This document shows positions 24,285-33,227 of a stretch of 43,571 bases of DNA, one piece after another; positions within the stretch are counted from its first letter, which is position 1, and each line of letters starts with the position of its first letter. The position numbers were made by a program, and so were the translations under genes. The stretch is from an uncultured Synergistales bacterium. GTDB taxonomy: Bacteria > Synergistota > Synergistia > Synergistales > Aminobacteriaceae. Under the pieces are notes generated by a model, which was given only the letters and a program-made list of their open reading frames with translations, was not told where the DNA came from and ran no database searches. Where the stretch lies: NCBI GenBank assembly GCA_905235395.1, contig CAJOLN010000002.1, positions 1-43,571 of the forward strand. The letters are read 5' to 3'.

Positions 24285-24833
24285 ATGGCAAATAATTTTC
24301 TCGGCTACATGATGATTGAAGGCACAGATAGTTCATTGCGAGGTGTTGCACTCATCACTGATACACGAGGAATACCGAAAGAATTTGTACGCACTGATCC
24401 ATTAAGACCTGAAGCATTGGACAGAATTCTTTACGGCGAATCATTCAGTGCATACGCGAAACAGAGTTTAATCCTTGAAAATCTTCTTGATGCTGTGAGC
24501 AATGACCCACAGATATGGATTTGCAATGACGAGGAAATTCTTGAACCATTAAAAACGGTCAGCAGAATCAAATCAGTAATGCTTGAGGAAAGTCCTCATG
24601 TTCCTCTTGATGCTCACGGTCACATCGAGACATCAGCAGAACCTAATGTTTATCTCATTCAGGCATATGTGAACGGTGCCCCGCTGAGAGCTGAATTCCC
24701 TGAAGGAACACGGACAGATGAAGTTGAACAGTCAGCAGGAATTCTCACTGAAGCAGGAAAGAGCATGAATATACTTGAACCTTTCAACAGACTTCAGAAA
24801 TCATTATCATATCTTGCAACTGGAAGAGCTTAA
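24285..24833 (+). CDS. Hypothetical cytoplasmic protein
   Basis: 182 residues with no signal peptide or membrane segment. The N-terminal part (about 1-90) has a mixed alpha/beta pattern with G-T-D-S-S-L-R-G-V near residue 13; the C-terminus is helical. No family recognised. Its TAA is followed directly by the ATG of the next gene, so the two are translated together. Confidence 0.6.
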   Translation: MANNFLGYMMIEGTDSSLRGVALITDTRGIPKEFVRTDPLRPEALDRILYGESFSAYAKQSLILENLLDAVSNDPQIWICNDEEILEPLKTVSRIKSVMLEESPHVPLDAHGHIETSAEPNVYLIQAYVNGAPLRAEFPEGTRTDEVEQSAGILTEAGKSMNILEPFNRLQKSLSYLATGRA

Positions 24834-25409
24834 ATGGGTATACGTTCATACTTCGCAAGGCATATCAAAAAACATATTGATGTCTATAGAATTGATGACT
24901 TCAATCTTGAACCTCCAGACATACATACACTTGAACATGAAGTGAATGTATTTAGGATTGAGCCTTCTATGACTGTGAACGTGACATCATGGACATCTTC
25001 AATAAAAATGAAATGCAGAGCAGAAAGCAGAATATTTTCTGAGTACAGGGTTAATGCAAAAAGCTATCTTGTGAAGAGATATGTTAAGCAGAACGTTAAG
25101 GCATACAGTCATGAAGTGAAAAGCAAAATCAAAGTGCATGATGCAATGAAACTGATTCGGGATATGCCGCTTGAATTATCGGACATGCTGAAGTATCAGT
25201 CCGTGAAGCCCAAACTGCTCAATAATGAGATGCTGCTTGCATGGTACGGGCCAATAGTTGAAGGTGCCGTGATAAAATTAGTTTGGAACAAACAGCGCGG
25301 AACCCTCTTAGTCTGGTATAACCCTCAAAGCAGGCAGTATAAAGCAAAAGGCGTATATCTGATCAGGAGACTGGGCTTCGGAGAAAAACCTGAATGGCGC
25401 TGGGTGTGA
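24834..25409 (+). CDS. Hypothetical basic protein
   Basis: 191 residues, very basic, no signal peptide, no cysteine except one. Residues 30-110 are rich in alternating charged and aliphatic residues; the C-terminus has several W-Y pairs (L-A-W-Y, L-V-W-Y) and ends in W-R-W-V. No family recognised. Starts on the base after the previous stop, with GGAAGAG as ribosome site inside that gene. It precedes the S1-domain gene by 31 bases. Confidence 0.6.
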   Translation: MGIRSYFARHIKKHIDVYRIDDFNLEPPDIHTLEHEVNVFRIEPSMTVNVTSWTSSIKMKCRAESRIFSEYRVNAKSYLVKRYVKQNVKAYSHEVKSKIKVHDAMKLIRDMPLELSDMLKYQSVKPKLLNNEMLLAWYGPIVEGAVIKLVWNKQRGTLLVWYNPQSRQYKAKGVYLIRRLGFGEKPEWRWV

Positions 25410-25440
25410 CAAAAATTTTTTTCTTTCAAGGAGCTATACC

Positions 25441-25989
25441 ATGTCAGAGGCTAAGACAACTGACCTCACAGTACAGAACGAATTGCATGAAGGTGAAATA
25501 ACAGAATGCACCGTAGAACAGATTATGCCTTACGGAGCGTTTGTGCGGATCATGAAGAACGGCAGAAAGGGAATGATACATATATCAGAATTGTCGTATT
25601 CGTTTGTGAAGAACATCAGCGATATTCTGAAGGTGAATGACAGGATACAGGCAAAAATCATCAGGATAGATGAACGCGGAAGGATAGATTTATCCCTCAA
25701 GCAGACAATGGAACCTCCTAAGCACCAGCAAAAACCTTCATACCCAAAACGTGATATGAGATCATCGAGGCCGTCAGGAGAATTTCATGAAGTGCATGAC
25801 TATCATGATATGAGAGAAGCGATGAATATTCCGCCAGTTGGAAGCAATGAGAGCTTTGAACAGAAGATGAGTGCATTTCTGAAGACGAGTGAGGCCAAGA
25901 TAACAGATTTGAACACGAGGAATTCATCGAGGTCATCATCACGTTCATCAAGAGGTTCAAAGGGACGCAGGAACAGCCGTGACTATTAG
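25441..25989 (+). CDS. S1-domain RNA-binding protein with basic serine-rich tail
   Basis: 182 residues. An S1 OB-fold domain at about 16-88: G-E-I-T-E-C-T-V-E-Q-I-M-P-Y-G-A-F-V, G-M-I-H-I-S-E-L-S, V-N-D-R-I-Q-A-K-I-I-R-I-D and G-R-I-D-L-S-L-K, which is the standard strand set. The C-terminus is disordered, with repeated S-S-R-S and K-G-R-R blocks. It resembles small general stress/ribosome-associated S1 proteins (YugI/CvfD type). Placed directly before a DUF501 gene, an order known near ftsB and ppx in other bacteria. ATG follows AAGGAGCT. Confidence 0.85.
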   Translation: MSEAKTTDLTVQNELHEGEITECTVEQIMPYGAFVRIMKNGRKGMIHISELSYSFVKNISDILKVNDRIQAKIIRIDERGRIDLSLKQTMEPPKHQQKPSYPKRDMRSSRPSGEFHEVHDYHDMREAMNIPPVGSNESFEQKMSAFLKTSEAKITDLNTRNSSRSSSRSSRGSKGRRNSRDY

Positions 25990-25991
25990 GT

Positions 25992-26480
25992 ATGCGGTTT
26001 GATTTGGAAATAGTATCGGGTTGTGCCAGACGATGCCGGTTCGGAAAAGTTCAGGTTATCGTCTGCAAACCCATATCTCAAACTGGAAGATTATTTCCCA
26101 CAAATTTCTGGCTCATGTGTCCGCATTTAATTCACAGGGCAGGCATGATTGAATCACAGCAGGGAGTTCATGAGCTTGAAGACTGGATGACGAAACGAAA
26201 ATTCTTTCATCAATGGAGAAAATACAATATAGCTCATCAGACATTGAGGCTCTCACAGATTAACACACATCAGTTATCTTTCATAAGAAAATATCACAAA
26301 GGCATATTCAGACATTTAATCGGAACAGGAATAGGCGGAATGAAATACACGGACATAATAACAGTGAAATGTCTTCACCTTCAGACAGCTTCATATCTTG
26401 CAATGCGTTATCACCCAGCAGAAGAATGGCTGATTTCTAAAGGTCTATGCGGAGAATGCCAAACGTGTATGTGCACGTGA
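25992..26480 (+). CDS. DUF501 family protein
   Basis: 162 residues. The DUF501 pattern is seen: C-A-R-R-C-R-F-G near residue 11, then F-P-T-N-F-W-L-M-C-P-H-L near residue 34, a short R-x-G-M-I-E-S-Q-x-G-V block, and a C-terminal segment with L-I-G-T-G-I-G-G, Q-T-A-S-Y-L-A and two C-x2-C-like clusters (C-G-E-C-Q-T-C-M-C). The family is uncharacterised but conserved next to ppx and ftsB. Starts two bases after the S1-gene stop with a weak ribosome site. Confidence 0.82.
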   Translation: MRFDLEIVSGCARRCRFGKVQVIVCKPISQTGRLFPTNFWLMCPHLIHRAGMIESQQGVHELEDWMTKRKFFHQWRKYNIAHQTLRLSQINTHQLSFIRKYHKGIFRHLIGTGIGGMKYTDIITVKCLHLQTASYLAMRYHPAEEWLISKGLCGECQTCMCT

Positions 26481-26550
26481 TATTCAGGCGCAATTAATAA
26501 AAACGTGCAATAATATGCTGATATAAAAACAAAAAGGAGGAATTTCAATC

Positions 26551-28068
26551 ATGAAAAGATTTCTTATGTCATTAACCGTGTTTTTATGTCTCACGGTCAG
26601 GCCGTCATTTGCAGATATACCAGAAATTACAGCAATAGACTTTTACCCTAACGGCGCAAAATTCACGTTCACTCTTCAGACTGAGGGCGATACATTCAAT
26701 GCAGAGATACCAGGAGCTTTTCAGATAGACAGCGTGAAGATGATTGACCCTGATATTTTCGATGATGTAAAGATATTCAGGCAGTCACGCGAAGAATGGA
26801 TACCAGAATCACTTCAGGAGATTCATGAACAGCTTGAAGCAAAACGTCAAACAATCCGTGAAATTCAGACTCGCAAATCTGCAATTGAACACACACTTGA
26901 ACTTCTCAATAAGGCGCAGCCTCCCACGCGGACAGACGCAAAAGACATAATTGCGTATATTCAGATGTCAGAGAGCATGAAGGAATCATCAGAGAATGAA
27001 ATAGCGGAACTGAATCAGAAAATGAAAGAAGAATCCGACAAAGCAGAGTTGCTGATGAAAGAATATGAAAAACGAAAGCCAGTTAATTCTGAAAGTTTAA
27101 TTTGCATATCAGGGCACATAAAGGCAGGCAAAGAAATTAAATTTGAGGCATTCACTTCAAATGCAAAATGGAAACCTGAATACATTATGGATTTAAACAG
27201 TCATGAAGGAAAAATCACAACGAGAATTCAGACACGTGCATCTCAGCATACAGGACTTGATTACACCGGTGATGTGACATTTCACACAAAGAGACCGAAT
27301 GAGAGTGTAAGTACCCCAGAATTGAATCCTCTGAAAGTGAGCATAAAGCCGAAGGAACGTTACAGGGAAGAGGTTATGTATGACTATGCGGCACCAATGG
27401 AGATGTCAGAAAGAAATTATATGAGAGCATCAGGTTCAAGGCGTACACAAGAACCTTCTATGCAGGCTACACTGTCAGACCACATAATAGCAGGCAAAGG
27501 AACACTCACGGGCGATAACATAGAGGCATTGTTCATGCATGGAGAACTTGAACTCAACGGAAAAATTATATTTGAGCTTATACCGGAACAAAGAAGCGAT
27601 GTGTGGATACTTGTCAGCATGAACGAGGGAAATATTGCGCTGATACCCGGAGAAGCAGAACTGAGAATAGACGGAATGCCGGCAGGAAAAACATCAATTC
27701 CTGAGTATGGACTTGGCCAGAAGAAAATTGCGTTTGGCTATGCACCTCAAATAACGTCAAAGAAAGAAGCAATGATAAGCACAACGGGAAGTTCATGGTT
27801 CAGCGGAACGAATTCATCAGGCTACACGCTCAAAATAACGAACGGAACAAAAGAACATAGACGCGTAACAGTTCGTGACAGGCTGCCGATACCTACGAAT
27901 GAAAAAATAAAACTTGAGGTTAAGAGCATAGAGCCAGAACCAAAAGAACGAGACCGCGAGAATAAATTAATGTGGGAAATTGAACTTGAAGCCGGAGAAA
28001 CGAAAACGATTCTTGTTGATTACACTTTGAGTTATCCTTCAGGTGAAGAATTGCAGTTCAGCCGTTAA
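26551..28068 (+). CDS. Secreted DUF4139 protein with N-terminal DUF4140-like domain
   Basis: 505 residues. A signal peptide (1-21) is followed by a DUF4140-like beta domain (22-90: I-T-A-I-D-F-Y-P-N-G-A and an I-P-G-A-F-Q-I-D block), a long coiled coil at about 88-180 (L-E-A-K-R-Q-T-I-R-E-I-Q heptads), and a beta-rich DUF4139 domain (185-505) with S-N-A-K-W-K-P-E-Y and L-D-Y-T-G-D-V near 230. The family includes MuiA (mucoidy inhibitor) and is outer-membrane or periplasm-associated. Strong GGAGGA ribosome site. It overlaps nothing but is followed closely by the SH3-type gene. Confidence 0.8.
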   Translation: MKRFLMSLTVFLCLTVRPSFADIPEITAIDFYPNGAKFTFTLQTEGDTFNAEIPGAFQIDSVKMIDPDIFDDVKIFRQSREEWIPESLQEIHEQLEAKRQTIREIQTRKSAIEHTLELLNKAQPPTRTDAKDIIAYIQMSESMKESSENEIAELNQKMKEESDKAELLMKEYEKRKPVNSESLICISGHIKAGKEIKFEAFTSNAKWKPEYIMDLNSHEGKITTRIQTRASQHTGLDYTGDVTFHTKRPNESVSTPELNPLKVSIKPKERYREEVMYDYAAPMEMSERNYMRASGSRRTQEPSMQATLSDHIIAGKGTLTGDNIEALFMHGELELNGKIIFELIPEQRSDVWILVSMNEGNIALIPGEAELRIDGMPAGKTSIPEYGLGQKKIAFGYAPQITSKKEAMISTTGSSWFSGTNSSGYTLKITNGTKEHRRVTVRDRLPIPTNEKIKLEVKSIEPEPKERDRENKLMWEIELEAGETKTILVDYTLSYPSGEELQFSR

Positions 28069-28081
28069 AGGAGGAATTATG

Positions 28082-28774
28082 ATGAAGAAAATAATTTTTG
28101 CACTGATGTTTGTTATCGTGTGTACAGGTTCTGCGTCATGCACAGAATATCCTGCAATCGGAATGTGTTCAGCCAATTACGTGAGATACAGGGATAAAGC
28201 CGGAACAGATTCAGAGATACTCGGACGCATTCATGAATATCAGAACGTAATAGTCTTATCTGAGGCGCGTCATAAAGGCGAGAAATGGTACAGGATAGAG
28301 AATCCGATAGACAAAGGGGAAGCGTGGGTATTAGCTAAGTATATCTACATATACGAACCTGAAAACGAATCAAAGCGATTATATGCTCTTAAGGTGAATA
28401 TCATGCAGAACTTCGGAATCAGACCAGAGAAGACGCGTGTATTGCTAGGTAAGCCTAAGCGTGTAAAGAAAGATGAATTTTACTTTGAGCCTGCAGAACA
28501 GGATCTCAGAGAAGAGACATTGCAGTATGAAGGCTGCCGTCTGGTATACATTGAAGATGCACTGAGCACAGTTGAAGTTACGAATGAGAATTATGCGTTC
28601 GGAGATTTGCATGTAGGAGATACAAGGCAGGTTGTGCTTGATACGCTCGGAACCCCTGAAGCTGATAATCCTGATTTATGGCTGTACCGTCTGAATGACC
28701 TTGAGATGATAAATTTTGAATTCAATAAGGACGACAGGATAAAACAAATGACGCTTGAACATAATCTTGACTGA
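28082..28774 (+). CDS. Secreted SH3-type (bacterial SH3_3) protein
   Basis: 230 residues from the second of two adjacent ATGs (28079 and 28082) after GGAGG. A signal peptide (about 1-20, with a C-T-E site that could also be a lipobox-like cysteine) is followed by an SH3_3-like domain at about 25-90: A-N-Y-V-R-Y-R-D-K-A-G-T-D-S-E-I-L-G-R-I, W-Y-R-I and G-E-A-W-V-L-A-K-Y-I. The C-terminal half (about 100-230) holds two related repeats, each with a G-x-P-K/E segment and F-E-F. Such domains bind peptidoglycan. Partly cotranscribed with the DUF4139 gene and the ABC ATPase. Confidence 0.78.
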   Translation: MKKIIFALMFVIVCTGSASCTEYPAIGMCSANYVRYRDKAGTDSEILGRIHEYQNVIVLSEARHKGEKWYRIENPIDKGEAWVLAKYIYIYEPENESKRLYALKVNIMQNFGIRPEKTRVLLGKPKRVKKDEFYFEPAEQDLREETLQYEGCRLVYIEDALSTVEVTNENYAFGDLHVGDTRQVVLDTLGTPEADNPDLWLYRLNDLEMINFEFNKDDRIKQMTLEHNLD

Positions 28775-28787
28775 GGAGAAAAACTTA

Positions 28788-29513
28788 ATGCCGATAATAG
28801 ACGTATACAATCTCGTTAAGATATACAAGACAGGAGATATAGAATTACGTGCTCTTGATGATGTAACGTGTTCAATCAATAAAGGTGAATTCGTGTGTAT
28901 CATGGGGCCTTCAGGTTCAGGCAAGTCTACCATGATGAACATACTCGGTTGCCTTGATGTCTTAACGTCCGGGAAATATCTTCTTGACGGAATAGATGTG
29001 AAAGATCAGAACAAAGCAGGACTTGCTGACATTCGCAATCAAAAGATAGGATTTGTTTTTCAGGGCTATAATCTTCTTCCGAGAGCTGACGCAATAGAGA
29101 ACGTTGAACTTCCTTTGCTGTATCGAGGGGTATCAGGTTCAAAGCGTTCAAAAGCGGCCAAAGAAGCACTAGACCGAGTAGGATTAGGAGACAGGATTCA
29201 CCATAGGCCGAATCAAATGAGCGGAGGACAGCAGCAAAGGGTAGCAATAGCAAGAGCAATCGTTGGGCATGCACCGATACTAATGGCTGATGAACCGACT
29301 GGAGCATTAGACACAAAGACAACGGTTGAAATCATGAAGATATTCTCAAGTCTTCATCAGGAAGGTACAACGGTAATTGTTGTTACGCATGAGCCTGACA
29401 TAGCGACATGGGGAGAACGTGTATTGAGATTCAGAGACGGACAACTGATAGCAGATGAAAAAGCTCCACAGAAAGTTACGGAACATGAAGTGAAACCAGG
29501 AACAGAAGCATAA
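28788..29513 (+). CDS. ABC transporter ATPase, LolD/MacB family
   Basis: 241 residues. Walker A G-P-S-G-S-G-K-S-T near residue 40, Q-loop F-Q-G-Y-N-L-L near 90, signature M-S-G-G-Q-Q-Q-R-V-A near 144, Walker B I-L-M-A-D-E-P-T-G-A-L-D near 163, and H-loop V-T-H-E near 200; the pattern fits the MacB/LolD/FtsE group. These power mechanotransmission permeases (MacB, LolC, FtsX). No FtsX-like permease is adjacent: the gene is flanked by the SH3 gene and a terminator, so the partner is elsewhere. ATG at 28788 follows GAGGAG at nine bases; the in-frame ATG at 28755 overlaps the previous gene. Confidence 0.92.
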   Translation: MPIIDVYNLVKIYKTGDIELRALDDVTCSINKGEFVCIMGPSGSGKSTMMNILGCLDVLTSGKYLLDGIDVKDQNKAGLADIRNQKIGFVFQGYNLLPRADAIENVELPLLYRGVSGSKRSKAAKEALDRVGLGDRIHHRPNQMSGGQQQRVAIARAIVGHAPILMADEPTGALDTKTTVEIMKIFSSLHQEGTTVIVVTHEPDIATWGERVLRFRDGQLIADEKAPQKVTEHEVKPGTEA

Positions 29514-29525
29514 TATTTAAGAATG

Positions 29526-29562
29526 AGACTCGGAAAGCAAAAATTTTCCGGGTCTTTTTTTT
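29526..29562 (+). terminator. Intrinsic terminator before the ctsR operon
   Basis: AGACTCGGAAA pairs with TTTCCGGGTCT (one T-G), loop of about eight bases, eight T. Isolates the ABC operon from ctsR. Confidence 0.9.
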
Positions 29563-29564
29563 AT

Positions 29565-29581
29565 GGACAAAATAAGTTAAA
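29565..29581 (+). promoter_or_regulatory. CtsR operator candidate (autoregulatory)
   Basis: GGACAAA-ATA-AGTTAAA closely matches the direct heptad repeat bound by CtsR, (A/G)GTCAAA with a three-base A-rich spacer. It lies 30 bases before the ctsR start, directly after the preceding terminator. Each half-site differs from consensus by one base. Confidence 0.7.
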
Positions 29582-29610
29582 CTTTCAGATTGCTAAAGGA
29601 GATGGTCACA

Positions 29611-30081
29611 ATGGAAGAAAATTTAACTCATACGATTGAGCAATACATACTTGAATTGCTTGAAGGAGAAGAAGAAAACTTTGTATCATTGAGACGTAAG
29701 GAACTGGCAGAGAGATTTGAATGTGTACCCAGTCAGATAAATTATGTTTTGAGAAGCAGATTTTCACCCGAACACGGTTATCTGATTGAGAGCAGGAGAG
29801 GAGAGCATGGATACATAAGGATATTGAGGATAACATGTGAAAATCCCGAAGAAAAGCAGAGACACATAGAGGATTTGATAGGTAACAGCATTTCGCTTCA
29901 TGGTGCGCATAAACTTTTACTGAGATTGAAAGACAGAGGATTAATCACGGACAGAGAACAATTACTGATAGAGATATCACTTAATCATGATGTTGAATAT
30001 TTTGATATACCGCAGGAAATGTTTAACAGAATGAATGCGGAAAGATTGAAACGAATGCTGAAAGGAATAATGCTGATTTAA
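29611..30081 (+). CDS. ctsR: CtsR, transcriptional repressor of class III heat-shock genes
   Basis: 156 residues, usual length. The winged-helix N-terminus matches the family closely: I-E-Q-Y-I-L-E-L-L-E, R-R-K-E-L-A-E-R-F-E-C-V-P-S-Q-I-N-Y-V-L near residues 29-47, and S-R-R-G-E-H-G-Y-I-R-I wing near 66. It represses clpC and its own gene at low temperature. The ATG at 29611 has AAAGGAGATGG 10 bases upstream; the TTG at 29590 is inside that leader. clpC follows after 21 bases with no mcsA or mcsB. Confidence 0.93.
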   Translation: MEENLTHTIEQYILELLEGEEENFVSLRRKELAERFECVPSQINYVLRSRFSPEHGYLIESRRGEHGYIRILRITCENPEEKQRHIEDLIGNSISLHGAHKLLLRLKDRGLITDREQLLIEISLNHDVEYFDIPQEMFNRMNAERLKRMLKGIMLI

Positions 30082-30102
30082 GGCAGAAGGGAGAAAAAAA
30101 TA

Positions 30103-32577
30103 ATGTGGCAGTTCTACACGGAAAGAGGAAAGAGAATAATTCAGTTGGCACATCATGAGGCGTTGAGTATGGGGCATACTATGGTTGAACCTGAACATCT
30201 TCTGCTCGGACTGTTAAGCGAAGGCGGAGGCGTGGCATGTCAGGCATTAAGTGAACTTGGAGTTGATCCTGATAATCTTGCGGCACATATGCGTGATTTA
30301 ATCGGAACATCAAAAGATGTAATCTCAAAACCTGTTGATTTGCCATTAAGTCCGAGAATGAAACGTGCGTTAGATTTGTCGATGATGGAATCGCGGAAAA
30401 TGGGAGTGAATTATGTAGACAGTGAGCATATATTACTTGGCCTTCTTGCTGATGATACGGGATTAATAGTACAGCAGTTCAGGTCAATGGGAATAACACC
30501 GCAGGCAGTATTGAAGCAGGTGACCGAATTAATATCGAACGGGACAGGGCGGAACATGAACCGTGATTACGGGAAGCAGACAGATACGGACGGTAAGAGA
30601 AAAACGAAAGTTAGAACACCGACACTTGATCATCTTGGGACGGATTTAACGGAGCGTGCGAGAAACGGCGAACTTGATCCTGTAATAGGGCGTGAGAAAG
30701 AAATAAAACGTGTAATGCAGGTATTATGTCGAAGGACAAAGAGCAATCCGGTTCTGATAGGAGATCCAGGAGTAGGAAAGACAGCAGTAGTTGAGGGATT
30801 AGCGAGGCAGATAGCTTCAGGGACAGCTCCTGACCCATTGCAGGATAAGCGAATAGTTCAGCTAAATATGGGAACATTAGTAGCGGGAACAAAATATCGC
30901 GGAGAATTTGAAGAGAGACTGCGAAGGATAGTGAAGGAATTAACGGACAGCAAAGGAGATGTGATACTATTTGTAGATGAAGTACATACGATAATCGGGG
31001 CAGGAAATGCGGAAGGAGCAACAGATGCGGCAAATATTTTGAAGCCTGAATTATCACGTGGAGCATTTCAGCTTATCGGAGCAACGACACAAGATGAATA
31101 CCGCAAGTATGTAGAGAGGGATAAGGCACTGGAAAGAAGATTTCAGCCAATACAGGTAGAAGAACCGAGTGTAGACGATTCGATACAGATACTGAAGGGA
31201 TTGAAGGATAAATACGAAACACATCACAATGTAATATTCACGGAAGATGCTATAGATGCGGCGGCTAAACTTTCATCACGTTATATTCAGGACAGATTTT
31301 TACCGGATAAGGGAATAGATCTGATAGATGAGGCAGGAGCGCGAACGAGACTTTTATCACTAGAGCCTCCTGAATACATAAATGACATTCAGAAGGAACT
31401 GGATAACGTTCGTAAACAGAAAGAAGAGGCTGTAATGTCAGAGCAGTATGAATTAGCGACACATCTTCGTGATACTGAGCGTAAAATTTCAGACGAACTT
31501 GATCATGCATTTCAGGAATGGCATAAAGCACGGAAGAATATAAAGCATAAAATCACGTCAGAAGATATAGCGTCAGTTGTAGCAGAACAGACAGGAGTAC
31601 CAGTGAAGCAATTAACGGAAGCTGAGACGACGCGGTTATTGAAAATGGAAGAGGAGATATCGAAGAGGTTAATCGGACAGGACGAGGCAGTAAGTGCGGT
31701 ATCACGTGCAATAAGGAGAGCACGTACAGGATTGCGTGACCCGCGAAGGCCAATAGGGAGCTTTCTGTTCATGGGGCCTACAGGAGTGGGAAAAACAGAA
31801 CTTGCGAGATGTCTTGCGAGATTCTTATTTGGCAGAGATGACGCGATGATTCGAATCGATATGAGCGAATTCATGGAACGTCATGAAGTTTCAAAACTTG
31901 TCGGAGCACCTCCCGGATATGTTGGTCATGAGAGCGGAGGAAAATTAACTGAACTTGTGAGACGCAAACCATACAGCGTGATTCTGTTTGATGAAATCGA
32001 GAAGGCACACCCTGAAATTTTTAATATATTATTGCAGGTTCTTGATGACGGCAAACTCACTGACGGACAAGGCAGAAAAGTAGACTTCAGAAACACGGTA
32101 ATCATAATGACAAGCAATGTAGGAGCGAAGGAAGCACAGCAGGGTAATTCATTAGGATTTGGAATGAATGCGGAGAGCCAGACACAAAGAGATTGGGAAC
32201 GTTCAAAGAAGATAATCATTGAGGAAGCAAATAAACTCTTCAGGCCGGAATTTCTGAACCGCATTGATGAGATTGCAGTGTTCAAACCGTTATCGCGTGA
32301 TAATCTCCTGAAAATTATTGATAACATGCTTGATGATTTATCAGTAAGACTAGACACTAAAGGAGTGAAACTCGAAGTATCAGATGATGTGAAGGCAAAA
32401 ATTCTTGAAAAAGGATTCAAGCCGAAGTATGGAGCGCGTCCATTGAGGAGGGCAATACAGTCAATGCTTGAAGATAAGATAGCGGACTTCATGCTTTCAG
32501 GGAAAATGAATGACAAAAGTACGAAGATAAGTGTAAACCTCAAAGGTGAAGAGCTTACATGCGAGCTGACAAAGTAA
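30103..32577 (+). CDS. clpC: ClpC AAA+ unfoldase
   Basis: 824 residues. The N-domain (1-150) has two Clp-N repeats (A-x-x-x-x-H-x-x-V-x-P-E-H-L-L-L-G-L-L twice). D1 carries G-D-P-G-V-G-K-T (about 222) and a Walker B I-L-F-V-D-E-V-H-T; a UVR-like coiled middle region (about 425-465) separates it from D2, with G-P-T-G-V-G-K-T-E (about 557) and I-L-F-D-E-I-E-K-A-H. ClpC feeds unfolded substrates to ClpP, and the ClpP-binding L-G-F-like loop is present as N-S-L-G-F-G in D2. Operon ctsR-clpC with azlC overlapping its 3' end by 19 bases. Confidence 0.96.
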   Translation: MWQFYTERGKRIIQLAHHEALSMGHTMVEPEHLLLGLLSEGGGVACQALSELGVDPDNLAAHMRDLIGTSKDVISKPVDLPLSPRMKRALDLSMMESRKMGVNYVDSEHILLGLLADDTGLIVQQFRSMGITPQAVLKQVTELISNGTGRNMNRDYGKQTDTDGKRKTKVRTPTLDHLGTDLTERARNGELDPVIGREKEIKRVMQVLCRRTKSNPVLIGDPGVGKTAVVEGLARQIASGTAPDPLQDKRIVQLNMGTLVAGTKYRGEFEERLRRIVKELTDSKGDVILFVDEVHTIIGAGNAEGATDAANILKPELSRGAFQLIGATTQDEYRKYVERDKALERRFQPIQVEEPSVDDSIQILKGLKDKYETHHNVIFTEDAIDAAAKLSSRYIQDRFLPDKGIDLIDEAGARTRLLSLEPPEYINDIQKELDNVRKQKEEAVMSEQYELATHLRDTERKISDELDHAFQEWHKARKNIKHKITSEDIASVVAEQTGVPVKQLTEAETTRLLKMEEEISKRLIGQDEAVSAVSRAIRRARTGLRDPRRPIGSFLFMGPTGVGKTELARCLARFLFGRDDAMIRIDMSEFMERHEVSKLVGAPPGYVGHESGGKLTELVRRKPYSVILFDEIEKAHPEIFNILLQVLDDGKLTDGQGRKVDFRNTVIIMTSNVGAKEAQQGNSLGFGMNAESQTQRDWERSKKIIIEEANKLFRPEFLNRIDEIAVFKPLSRDNLLKIIDNMLDDLSVRLDTKGVKLEVSDDVKAKILEKGFKPKYGARPLRRAIQSMLEDKIADFMLSGKMNDKSTKISVNLKGEELTCELTK

Positions 32578-33227
32578 AACGTGCATTTAAAGATACATTA
32601 CCCGTCATGACAGGCTATGTAGTACTCGGATTAGGTTTCGGGATACTCATGGCCTCAAAGGGTTATAATGCGTTTATAGTTCTTTCTGAGGGCATATTGA
32701 TTTACTCAGGAACAATGCAGTTTGTTCTTGCTGATATGCTCTCAGGGGGCGTAACATTAGGTGCATGTGCATTGACTGCCTTAATGGTAAGCGCAAGGCA
32801 TTTATTTTATGGTCTCTCAATGATAGAACGCTATCATGATATTCACGGCCTGAAAAAATTTTATGTGATTTATGCTCTCACTGATGAGACATATTCATTA
32901 GTCTGTGAAGCAAATGATGCAGATTATTGTTTCATGGTCTCTCTGTTCAATCATTCTTACTGGCTCATTGGTACTCTTGCAGGTTCGCTTGCAGGTCAGG
33001 TACTGAAATTTGATGCACGTGGAATAGATTTCTCGTTGACCGCGTTATTCCTGAGTATATGTGTTGAGCAATGGCTGAATACAGATAATCACATTCCGGC
33101 TCTAACAGGGCTTATTTCAAGTGTATTATGCCTGATGATATTCGGTGCAGATAATTTTCTGATACCTTCAATGATTGTGATTACATGTTCACTTTTCATT
33201 TTCAGGAGGAAGATTGAGAATGTATGA
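32559..33227 (+). CDS. azlC: AzlC-type branched-chain amino acid export subunit
   Basis: 222 residues with about six membrane segments. AzlC marks: D-T-L-P-V-M-T-G-Y near residue 12, G-L-G-F-G, Y-S-G-T-M-Q-F near 48 and S-A-R-H-L-F-Y-G near 78 with L-T-D-E-T-Y. With AzlD it forms an exporter of leucine, isoleucine or valine. The start lies inside the clpC 3' end with AAAGGTGAAGAG as ribosome site, so it is coupled to the heat-shock operon. Confidence 0.9.
   Translation: MRADKVKRAFKDTLPVMTGYVVLGLGFGILMASKGYNAFIVLSEGILIYSGTMQFVLADMLSGGVTLGACALTALMVSARHLFYGLSMIERYHDIHGLKKFYVIYALTDETYSLVCEANDADYCFMVSLFNHSYWLIGTLAGSLAGQVLKFDARGIDFSLTALFLSICVEQWLNTDNHIPALTGLISSVLCLMIFGADNFLIPSMIVITCSLFIFRRKIENV

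Noticed and set aside
30611-31066. Long minus-strand frames across clpC
   Set aside because: They are shadows of the strongly conserved clpC coding strand and lack ribosome sites or family motifs.
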